64,000 nt of DNA from Anaerolineales bacterium (GTDB lineage: Bacteria; Chloroflexota; Anaerolineae; Aggregatilineales; UBA2796), in the NCBI GenBank assembly GCA_015075625.1, contig JABTTZ010000003.1, positions 124,001 through 188,000 of the forward strand. The letters are read 5' to 3'. Position numbers and translations under genes: made by a program. The notes under the pieces are model-generated. The model was not told the DNA's origin. It ran no database searches and was given only the letters and a program-made list of their open reading frames with translations. Shown one piece after another: positions 44,423 to 52,090 of this stretch. Position 1 is the first letter of the stretch; each line of letters starts with the position of its first letter.

Positions 44423-45745
44423 ATGACGAACGGAACATCCGAACCCGACCCTCTAAGTGAGGTAAAGACATGCCTCAGCCAAGCACTCCAAAGCTATCGC
44501 AAAGTCAATCTTGATGATGGGATCGCCCTTTGCCGCCGCGCCATTGAGCTTGCCGTAGCAAGCGCTGATCCAACCCGCGATGCGCTCATCGATATCGCCC
44601 GCCGCCGGATCGTTGAATGTTTGGATCGCGCCAACCGCTTTGCCGAGGCAATTCAAGAAATTGAGGTGTGGACTGCCGCTACCCCCCGCACCGAGGGACG
44701 CGCCGAAGCGCTGGCGCTTCGGGCACGGCTCACCTACCGTCAGGGCGATCCTGTTGGGGCGCTGCGCTATATAGAAGAAGGGATTCGCCTTGCTGAGGCA
44801 GTCTCCTACCAACCAGGGATGGGGATGCTGCTCCGTATTCGCGCCGACCTTCTCTGGATGCAAGGGAACATCGAGACGGCGTTGGGGGTGGCGCAACAGG
44901 CGCTTGCCATTTATGAAGGGCTGGATGATCTTGACGGGCGAGCGCGAACGCTCAACAGCGTCTCGGCTGTCTATCACATGATGGGCAACCACCACCGCTC
45001 AATCAAATATGCCCTCCGTGCGGTCTCCATCCTTGAGGCAATCCAAGATGTCACCGGACTGCGCGTTGTCTACAGCAACCTCGGGGAATCGTACCAGCGC
45101 TTGTATGCGATGGAAAAAGCGTTGTATTACCACGAAAAGGCGATGGCGCTAAGCGGTTCTGCCGTCCATGCTGACCTGATCCGCAATTTGGGTGTTGATC
45201 TCGTCGCCGTTGGGCGTGTGGAGGAAGGTCTGGGACGCCTCCGCGAGGCGCTCGCCATTTCGCGCAATATCAAAGAAAACGACATGATCATGCAGTCCCT
45301 TCACAGCCTATCTGAGGCACTGCTTGGCACAGGGGCGGTGACAGAGGCGCACAGCTTGGCACAAGAAGCGCTCGATATGGCAACGCCCATCAATGCCCCC
45401 CGCCATATCATCCGGGCGCGGCTGAACTTGGGACGGGCGGCACACACGGCGGGCGAGAAAGAGAAGGCACAAGACCACCTTCATGAAGGGTTTATCGTCG
45501 CCCAAAATGCCAATGACAAAACGATGATCTGGCAGGCGCACGCCGCCCTTGCCGAGGTGTTGAGCGCTGATCAGCCAGAGATTGCCCGCGTTCATGCTGG
45601 CATTGCCGCCGATATGATCAACATCATGCTCAATTCAATTGAGGACGACGCCCTTCAACAGACCTTTCGCACCGCGCCGCCCATCGCCAAAGTCTTAGGG
45701 ATGATCGCCCCGCCGCGACGCACACGCCCGTTGACGACGTACTAG
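44423..45745 (+). CDS. Tetratricopeptide repeat protein
   Basis: A 440-residue soluble helical protein made of TPR pairs; examples are GDPVGALRYIEEGIRLAEAV, GNIETALGVAQQALAIYEGL and AMEKALYYHEKAMALSG. It should act as a scaffold for protein contacts. ATG 44423 is preferred over 44405, because GAGG is placed about 10 nt before it. No enzymatic domain or membrane segment is seen. rsmG follows after about 96 nt in the same direction. Confidence 0.85.
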   Translation: MTNGTSEPDPLSEVKTCLSQALQSYRKVNLDDGIALCRRAIELAVASADPTRDALIDIARRRIVECLDRANRFAEAIQEIEVWTAATPRTEGRAEALALRARLTYRQGDPVGALRYIEEGIRLAEAVSYQPGMGMLLRIRADLLWMQGNIETALGVAQQALAIYEGLDDLDGRARTLNSVSAVYHMMGNHHRSIKYALRAVSILEAIQDVTGLRVVYSNLGESYQRLYAMEKALYYHEKAMALSGSAVHADLIRNLGVDLVAVGRVEEGLGRLREALAISRNIKENDMIMQSLHSLSEALLGTGAVTEAHSLAQEALDMATPINAPRHIIRARLNLGRAAHTAGEKEKAQDHLHEGFIVAQNANDKTMIWQAHAALAEVLSADQPEIARVHAGIAADMINIMLNSIEDDALQQTFRTAPPIAKVLGMIAPPRRTRPLTTY

Positions 45746-45841
45746 GGCGGGGTTATGCAGGCGCATACCATGCGCCTCTACACGGGGGGGTTTGAAAACG
45801 ATAGTAGCAGCCACGCGCAAACAGTGATAACGTTTCAACCT

Positions 45842-46561
45842 ATGCAACTTGAAAAACTGACAGCGGCTGCCCGCGATATGTTTGGGGTTGACCTCTCGGC
45901 GGAACAGCGGACGGCATTCGCCCTTTATGCCGAGGAATTGATCGCGTGGAACAAGGCGCGGGCAAACCTCACAGCGATCACCGATCCAGAAGGCATCGAA
46001 ATCCGCCACTTCCTTGACTCGCTGTCCATCCTTCGCGCCGTGAACGTCCCTCCCAACGCCCGCGTGATCGATGTCGGGACGGGAGCGGGCTTTCCGGGTC
46101 TGCCGCTGAAGATTATCCAGCCAAGCCTTCAGCTTGCCCTCTTGGAGGCAACGGGGAAAAAGATCGCCTTTCTGGAACATCTTGTGGGGGCGCTGAAGAT
46201 CAGCGGTGTCTCGTTCGTTAACCTGCGGGCGGAGGAAGCCGGACAAGCAGCGGCGCACCGCGAAAGTTACGATCTTGTCTTGGCGCGGGCAGTGGCGCAT
46301 ATGCCAATCTTGGTCGAATATCTGCTGCCGCTGTGCAAACTAGGCGGCAAGTGCATCGCCATGAAGGGTGAGAGCGCCATTGCCGAGGCGCACCATGCCG
46401 AAAACGCCCTCCGTGTTTTGGGAGGAAAATTGCTGAACGTTCATCCGGTGGAACTCCCAGGCGTTGCCGAGACTCATTACCTTGTCGTTTTTGGCAAGGT
46501 GGCGGCAACCCCGCCGGGCTTTCCCCGCAAGCCGGGGATACCAAGCAAAAAACCACTGTAG
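45842..46561 (+). CDS. rsmG: 16S rRNA (guanine-527-N7)-methyltransferase
   Basis: The real start is ATG 45842 (MQLEKLTAAARDMFG), giving 239 residues. SAM-binding motif VIDVGTGAGFPGLPLKI, LLEATGKKIAFLEHL, LARAVAHM and a C-terminal LVVFGKV fit RsmG (GidB). It methylates G527 in the 530 loop of 16S rRNA. Loss in other bacteria gives low-level streptomycin resistance. The gene stands apart from gidA/mnmG, unlike in many genomes. Good family length. Confidence 0.95.
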   Translation: MQLEKLTAAARDMFGVDLSAEQRTAFALYAEELIAWNKARANLTAITDPEGIEIRHFLDSLSILRAVNVPPNARVIDVGTGAGFPGLPLKIIQPSLQLALLEATGKKIAFLEHLVGALKISGVSFVNLRAEEAGQAAAHRESYDLVLARAVAHMPILVEYLLPLCKLGGKCIAMKGESAIAEAHHAENALRVLGGKLLNVHPVELPGVAETHYLVVFGKVAATPPGFPRKPGIPSKKPL

Positions 46562-46647
46562 GAAACCACTGTAAACTATCATCAATGCGACTTCTTGCAA
46601 GGTGGGGATTCCCCCCCAACAACAGCCAACAAAGGTACGGAGGGTTC

Positions 46648-48921
46648 ATGGTTAGGCTCATTAGGCGTGTGTTTTTGGCGTGGTTGGTGATTGTCAACCT
46701 CATCATACCCCTTCCTACCCAACACACCCACGCCCAGAGCGCCTTTGACCCCGAAAACACCCGCCGTGCCACTGTCCAGATTTTACAGGTGTTCACCAAC
46801 CCTGTCGGGGCAACGGTCATCACCTGTGTGGGGTCGGGGACACTCGTCAGCACTGACGGGTTGATCCTGACAAACGCCCATGTGGTGCTGCCCATTGGCG
46901 GCTGCCGCTCAGAACGGCTGATTATCGCCCTCACCATTCGCTTGGACGAAGCGCCCGTACCCACCTATTATGCAGAGGTGGTCAATTACAACATTGGGTG
47001 GGATTTAGCCGTCTTGCGCATCACCGATACGATTGATGATCTCCCTGTGAATCGGGCGGCGCTAGCACTCCCCTTTGTAGAATTGGGCGATTCTGAGGCG
47101 GTGCGCTTGGACAGCACCCTTGAATTCGTTGGCTATGCGGCGCCCGAACGAGAGGCAACGGCGGAGGCGGTGAGCAGCATTGTGCGCGGTACAGTGAGCG
47201 GCTTCACCGCCGAGGCACGGGTGGGAAATCGGGCATGGATCAAAACCCGTGCTGCCATTCCGGGCGGCATGACGGGGGGCGGCGCTTATGACATTACGAC
47301 GGGGCACTTGATCGGTATTCCCACCGTTGAACCGGTCAGCAGCGGCGGCGCTGAGGGGGAACAGCCCACTTGCCGACGTATTCAGGATTCTAACGGCGAT
47401 GGGCGTGTCGATACAAACGATGTATGTATTCCGGTCAGCGGCTTTATCAATGCGATGCGTCCTGCACGTCTGGCACGCGGACTGATCCTCGCCGCCCGCT
47501 TGGGTATCACCCCCGACTTTCAGCAGCCGCTGACCCTCGGCGGGCAGCGGGAGGGCGATCCGACCTTTGCCCGCCTGTTTTTTGCCTCTGGCGTTGATCT
47601 GGGCGGGATGCCAACGACAATTGTTCAAGCCGTCCCAACGGGAATCAGCAGCCTTTACCTCTTTTTTGATTACGCCAACATGACCGATGGGATGATCTAC
47701 GAGATGCGCGTCCTGCGCGATGGGCTTGCCGACCCCACCTTCAGTCTTGCGCCAGCAACATGGAGCGGCGGCGGAACGGGCTTGTGGTACATCGGCAGTA
47801 CGGCGCAGGTCTATCCCAACGGGGAGTATGAGTTTTTGTTGTTTATCGAAGGGGTGCGCGTTGCCTCGGCTGCTATCAGCGTGGGCGGTGTGGCAGAGGC
47901 ACGCCCAGAGTTTTCCAACATTGTCTTTGGTGTGCTGAGTCTGGAAAATCAATTGGTTAGCGCAGGAAACGTCCTCCCCGTCAGCCCGACAATTAACGCC
48001 GAATTTGCCTACAACAACCTCCGTGATGGGCTGACATGGCGGCAGGTGTGGTATTTCGACGGCTTAGAGATTGCCAATGGGGTTGGCACATGGACGGGCG
48101 GAGCCAATGGGAAACTTGCCGTGAACGCCAGTGGAACACCCGAAATACCTCTTCAGGCGGGGCGCTACCGTCTTGAACTCTCTATTGAAGAACGTCTAGC
48201 GGCGACGGCGGATTTTATCATGGCGGGGGCGCAGATTGCCTATAACACAGAAATTTTCACGAACCTGACCTTTGCCACAGAATTGAATGGACGTGGTGAG
48301 CCAAGTGGCGTGGTCGGAACAACGCTCCCCGACACCGTTCAACAGATGTACGCTCTCTTTGATTGGCGTGATGTTGCCGTTGGAACGCCCTTCACATGGC
48401 GCTGGACAGTGGATAACAATCCCCTCTTTGAAGTTACTCAGCCATGGCAAGAATCCTTGATCGGATCGCAGGGGTGGGTGCGCCTGACTGCGCCGGCCCG
48501 CTTGCCAAGTGGCTCATACAAGCTGGAACTGTTGCTTGCCGGCGAAGTGAAGGGCGCGGTGACGGCACGGGTGGGTTTGGGACAGCTTCCGGTAGAGATT
48601 TTCCGTGTGGCAGAAGGGGCAACCCTGCGCGGGACAATCCTTGATGCGGAGACGAAAGCGGGAATTTTCGGGGCGACAATCATTATCCTTAAGGTGGAGG
48701 TCGATGTCCGCGACTTCACATGGCAAATGTCCGAGGTGTATGGGATCGCTTTCACCGATTCGGAGGGAAATTTCGCCATGACCACTCCGCTTGTCCGCGA
48801 GGAAATCTATAGCATCATTGTCACAGCGGGGGGATACCTCCCGATGGCGTCGGATGGTTTAGCTGTTCCCCAAGACCCAAACACACCCTTTGAACTGCGA
48901 TTGGAGATGAATCGCGATTGA
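46648..48921 (+). CDS. Exported trypsin-like (DegP/trypsin_2-type) protein with atypical Thr at the Ser site
   Basis: ATG 46648 with CGGAGGG ahead gives 757 residues with a signal peptide ending near THAQS. Residues about 30-270 are trypsin-like: ILTNAHVV (His), WDLAVLRI (Asp), but the Ser site reads PGGMTGGGAYD, with Thr in place of Ser. An insert with DSNGDGRVDTNDVC resembles an EF-hand/dockerin loop. The remainder is beta-rich repeats. The last ~100 residues look like a carboxypeptidase-regulatory domain (TLRGTILDAETKAGIFGATI). It may be a binding protein rather than a protease. Confidence 0.82.
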   Translation: MVRLIRRVFLAWLVIVNLIIPLPTQHTHAQSAFDPENTRRATVQILQVFTNPVGATVITCVGSGTLVSTDGLILTNAHVVLPIGGCRSERLIIALTIRLDEAPVPTYYAEVVNYNIGWDLAVLRITDTIDDLPVNRAALALPFVELGDSEAVRLDSTLEFVGYAAPEREATAEAVSSIVRGTVSGFTAEARVGNRAWIKTRAAIPGGMTGGGAYDITTGHLIGIPTVEPVSSGGAEGEQPTCRRIQDSNGDGRVDTNDVCIPVSGFINAMRPARLARGLILAARLGITPDFQQPLTLGGQREGDPTFARLFFASGVDLGGMPTTIVQAVPTGISSLYLFFDYANMTDGMIYEMRVLRDGLADPTFSLAPATWSGGGTGLWYIGSTAQVYPNGEYEFLLFIEGVRVASAAISVGGVAEARPEFSNIVFGVLSLENQLVSAGNVLPVSPTINAEFAYNNLRDGLTWRQVWYFDGLEIANGVGTWTGGANGKLAVNASGTPEIPLQAGRYRLELSIEERLAATADFIMAGAQIAYNTEIFTNLTFATELNGRGEPSGVVGTTLPDTVQQMYALFDWRDVAVGTPFTWRWTVDNNPLFEVTQPWQESLIGSQGWVRLTAPARLPSGSYKLELLLAGEVKGAVTARVGLGQLPVEIFRVAEGATLRGTILDAETKAGIFGATIIILKVEVDVRDFTWQMSEVYGIAFTDSEGNFAMTTPLVREEIYSIIVTAGGYLPMASDGLAVPQDPNTPFELRLEMNRD

Positions 48922-49116
48922 CGCGAACCGCTTGCGGGGGATGGCGGACAGGGTGGGGCATATGATGCACCCCTATGCATCCCTATCTAGAAAGAGTCAT
49001 CGCACAGTCCGATCTTGATCGTTAACATAGGATGATCTAGAGTTGGATGCGCTGGCTTTGAACAGCCCATAGGTAACTCTATTTCGACACATTCAGAGGT
49101 AGCCAAGACCCCATTC

Positions 49117-49797
49117 GTGAACATTCTAATCCTCGGTGATGATGTAAAATCGGTCAACATCCTAACCTTCATCCTCCGCCAAGAGGGTTATGATGTTTCC
49201 AGCATTGTTGATCCGGCACAGATTGAACGGGTGTGGACGGATCAACTAACCGACTTATTGATCCTTGATGAGGCAGAGATCGACGGGAATTTGATCCGGC
49301 AAATTGAGATGATTCGGGGGGGATCGTCAGTGGCGATGATGCTGCTCTCGCCGCCTGTTGATGAATATGACCTAATTAGTGCTTACGAAGCGGGGATTGA
49401 TGATTTCCTCGTTAAGCCTTACAGTTACCAACTCTTTCTTGCCCATGTCAACGCTCAACTGCGGCGGGCGCGTACTGTCCCTAGCTCGCTTGTTCCCAAT
49501 CTGACAGCGGCGAATGTCAGCCTTGATCCCGAACGACATACCGTCACGCTGCCCAACGGGAATTCAAAACAGTTGACAAACCTTGAATTTCGCCTAATGT
49601 ACAGCTTGGTCGTCAACCGAGGGCATGTCCTCAGCACAGAAACCCTCATAGAGAAGGTGTGGGGGTATACGGGCGAGGGAGACAAAAACCTGCTCAAGAG
49701 TTTGATTAGTCGTCTGCGCAGCAAAGTGGAAACCACCCGCGACCCAAAACTGATCACCACCGTCCCCGGTGTTGGTTATATGTTCAGCCCCGATTAA
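49117..49797 (+). CDS. OmpR-family response regulator
   Basis: A 226-residue regulator starting with GTG (49117), with GAGGT about 17 nt upstream. The receiver has an acidic pocket (GDD), a probable phospho-acceptor in LLILDEAEIDG and VKPYSY. The wing-helix domain has LTNLEFRLMYSLVVNRG, VWGYTGEGDKNLLKSLISRLRSK and VPGVGYMF. The receiver is more divergent than that of the other two regulators in this window. No histidine kinase is adjacent, so it is an orphan. Confidence 0.9.
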   Translation: MNILILGDDVKSVNILTFILRQEGYDVSSIVDPAQIERVWTDQLTDLLILDEAEIDGNLIRQIEMIRGGSSVAMMLLSPPVDEYDLISAYEAGIDDFLVKPYSYQLFLAHVNAQLRRARTVPSSLVPNLTAANVSLDPERHTVTLPNGNSKQLTNLEFRLMYSLVVNRGHVLSTETLIEKVWGYTGEGDKNLLKSLISRLRSKVETTRDPKLITTVPGVGYMFSPD

Positions 49798-50021
49798 TCT
49801 GGAGAGCGAGTAGCCCAATGGAGCATCCCTACATGGTGCGGGGTATTAGGTTCTGTTGAAATAGGAAACCCAGTGATTCTACCGCTAAAAAGCACTGGGT
49901 TGAGATCAATCATTCCTTAGGAGCTTGAACACTATAAATGACAGAGCAGAATGCCCCTTTCCCCCATCAGGCTTGAGGGGGAAAGGGTGCTAGTTCACCG
50001 CGCATTCTGGTAGGCTTCTCG
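49798..50021. other. Intergenic region with two hairpins
   Basis: AACCCAGTG (49867-49875) pairs with CACTGGGTT (49893-49901). CCCTTTCCCCC (49955-49965) pairs with GGGGGAAAGGG (49977-49987). Neither has a T-run at the expected place. They lie between two convergent genes and may end transcription from both sides. Confidence 0.5.
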
Positions 50022-50531
50022 TTACTGCACTTCTGTGGGCGCAGAGACCTCCACCATGCCTTTCAAAATGCGTTCCAGCGCCACCGTATGGCTGCTCCAG
50101 CCGTGAGTCTGGAAAAATTTTGAGGTGCAGTGCCACCGTCCGTTTTCATAGGTGACGGTGTGGGTGTTGTTATCCCCTTCAAAATTTGCTGTAAACCGTG
50201 TAAAAGTGACCCGCTCTGGCTGTTGGGTATATTTCTTTGCCTTTTCCACTTGGCTGATGCTGGCAGACCCTGCCGCGCTTGGCTTGCTCCCGTCGTGGCT
50301 GACGGGCGTGATCATGTCTTTCAGAATACCTTCTAAGGCAACGGTGTGGCTGCTCCAGCCGTGCTGTTGAAAGAAGCTCGATGTACAGCCCCACAACCCT
50401 CCATCATAGGTGATCGTATGGGTGTTGTTATCGCCCACCATGCGTACTTCAAAGGCACTAAATTTGATCCGGTGGCGCTCCTCAGCGTAAAATTTCGCTT
50501 TGGCGATCTGCCCGATCATCCCGTAGTCCAT
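50022..50531 (-). CDS. Tandem SWIM-like zinc-finger domain protein
   Basis: The true start is ATG 50531 with AAAGGAG 8 nt upstream, giving 169 residues. It consists of two ~62-residue repeats, about 55% identical. Each ends in W(G/H)CTS-FF-GWSSHTVALE-IL. This resembles a SWIM zinc finger (CxC...CxH), but the second and third Cys are Ser, leaving one Cys and one His per repeat. Zinc binding is therefore doubtful. Relatives with full ligands exist in Chloroflexota from general knowledge. Function is unknown. Confidence 0.7.
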   Translation of the reverse strand: MDYGMIGQIAKAKFYAEERHRIKFSAFEVRMVGDNNTHTITYDGGLWGCTSSFFQQHGWSSHTVALEGILKDMITPVSHDGSKPSAAGSASISQVEKAKKYTQQPERVTFTRFTANFEGDNNTHTVTYENGRWHCTSKFFQTHGWSSHTVALERILKGMVEVSAPTEVQ

Positions 50532-50614
50532 GATTACCGACTCCTTTTCTAATGGTCTATGCCAAACGCAATGCCGTTCTACGAACACATTCAACCCACA
50601 CCAAGCCAACTCAA

Positions 50615-50650
50615 CAAAAAAGGCACGGGGCGTGTTGCCTCCGTGCCTTT
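50615..50650 (-). terminator. Intrinsic terminator in the leader of the SWIM-like gene
   Basis: On the minus strand AAAGGCACGG, a 12-nt loop, CCGTGCC, then six T (50621-50616). It lies between a strong promoter and the ATG at 50531, so it either ends a small RNA or attenuates the gene. Confidence 0.8.
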
Positions 50651-50730
50651 CAAGCGTTCACCGTTACAATCAGTGATGATTTATCGGGAATCCTCATAAA
50701 AAACCTGCATAAATTACTTTTTACACCATT
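50616..50730 (-). ncRNA. Candidate leader RNA / small RNA
   Basis: About 115 nt from the predicted start of the 50737-50765 promoter to the U6 tract of the terminator. Inside is a short frame ATG-CAG-GTT-TTT-TAT (ends after nine codons), and a TCAC/GGTGA hairpin before the terminator. Nothing identifies its family. Confidence 0.5.
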
Positions 50731-50736
50731 AAGAGG

Positions 50737-50765
50737 AGTATAAGGCAACTTTAAGGGCGAGTCAA
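50737..50765 (-). promoter_or_regulatory. Strong sigma-70-type promoter
   Basis: On the minus strand -35 TTGACT (50765-50760), 17-nt spacer, -10 TATACT (50742-50737). This is the closest match to consensus in the window. Confidence 0.8.
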
Positions 50766-50783
50766 GCAAAGGGGCTGGCAAGG

Positions 50784-51968
50784 ATGACAAACGACACACC
50801 GATCAATGACATCACCGGATATGAGCCACGCCTTTCCGAGGCACACAGCCAAGAGGGAGCGCGGCGGCTCTCCCTGCGGGCAATAGCGACCATGCTCAAC
50901 ACGCTCCCCCCAGAGTCGATTGCGCTGGATGTGGCAGAGGCGGCGCTGCGCAGCCCATCCTTTTTCGTCCGTTATGGGGCAGCATCGTTGTTGGAAAAAC
51001 GAGGGGATCGGGATGCACGGTTGGTCTTTGAGCGCGTCCTTTCCAATGGTGAAACGCCGGCACGGGCATCGGTGGCGCGGCACTTGGGAGGCTTCAGCTA
51101 CAGCAGCATCCAGCCCCTCATAGAGCGAGCGCTAGGCGACCCTGAAGAGGCTGTGCGCGAAGGCGTGATCTATTCCCTGTGCGAGATAGGCGAGCCGCAC
51201 GCCTATGAACGTCTGGCGGCGGCACTTGAAAAGGAGACCGATAACGTCCGTTTTGCGGCGGCGTGGGGGCTGCGCGAAAATGGCGACCCGCTGGCAGTTC
51301 CGGCGCTGGCAGCGGCATTGAAGGCAAGCGACCCTGATATTCGGGTTATGGTCTTGGAGGCATTGGGCGTCAACGGCAGCCCGCAAGCCATATCGGTAAC
51401 GCGAGCGGCGCTCCTTGATCCCGATCCTGATGTGCAGTATGCGGCAGCGCTCACGCTGCTTGAACTAAGCGGCGAGTATGCCCTTCCCGAACTGATCGCT
51501 ATGATCGCGGAGTGGCGGGGAGGCGCACGAGAGGCAATTTTACGCGGCTTGTTCCATGCGACGAATTATTTAGGGATTGACCTCACCAACAACGACCAAA
51601 CCCCAGAGTTAATCAACGTTCTGCGCACAGTCTTGGACGATCCCGATCCCACCCCACGCAAGGCGGCGGTTTGGCTGCTCTCGTGGATTCGTGTGGCGGA
51701 GACAACCATCATGATTGATGATCTCTATGAACGGGAGGACGATCCGGCGGTGCGGGCGCATATCGTCCGCGTCGCCGTTAGTCTGATGACCCCGCGTGCC
51801 GAGGCAATTTTAGAGGCGGCGCTAAACGCTCCACAGGAAATCGTCCGCGATACGGCGCTTCAGATTATGGCGGCACGGCGGACGGGAAACGTCTCCACCT
51901 TTGACGAGACGGATACAAAGCGGCACGGCTTGCTCACCCCGCGTTTGGGCGATGAGGAGATCGGCTGA
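50784..51968 (+). CDS. HEAT-repeat protein
   Basis: A 394-residue helical repeat protein. Repeats such as DPEEAVREGVIYSLCEIGEP, TDNVRFAAAWGLRENGDPLA, DPDIRVMVLEALGVNGSPQA and DPDVQYAAALTLLELSG follow the PBS-lyase/HEAT pattern. It has no membrane segment, and its role is probably as a scaffold. CAAGG lies close before the ATG. It is divergent from the SWIM-like gene, sharing a 250-bp region with the strong promoter of that gene; the promoter's -35 element is only 20 nt from this ATG. Confidence 0.88.
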   Translation: MTNDTPINDITGYEPRLSEAHSQEGARRLSLRAIATMLNTLPPESIALDVAEAALRSPSFFVRYGAASLLEKRGDRDARLVFERVLSNGETPARASVARHLGGFSYSSIQPLIERALGDPEEAVREGVIYSLCEIGEPHAYERLAAALEKETDNVRFAAAWGLRENGDPLAVPALAAALKASDPDIRVMVLEALGVNGSPQAISVTRAALLDPDPDVQYAAALTLLELSGEYALPELIAMIAEWRGGAREAILRGLFHATNYLGIDLTNNDQTPELINVLRTVLDDPDPTPRKAAVWLLSWIRVAETTIMIDDLYEREDDPAVRAHIVRVAVSLMTPRAEAILEAALNAPQEIVRDTALQIMAARRTGNVSTFDETDTKRHGLLTPRLGDEEIG

Positions 51969-52090
51969 CGGTGTAACGCCACATATTTCACCCATTTTTG
52001 GGGTATTCATTTCTCGTCTTAGCGGGATTCAGGTATCCTTAAGGGATTATCTTCTTGATATACCCTAGTACAAGCAGGCTATTCACAGTT

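Noticed and set aside
49117-49797. Inactive receiver domain in this response regulator.
   Set aside because: It is divergent, but the acidic pair, the Asp and the Lys are all present, so loss of phosphorylation is not supported.
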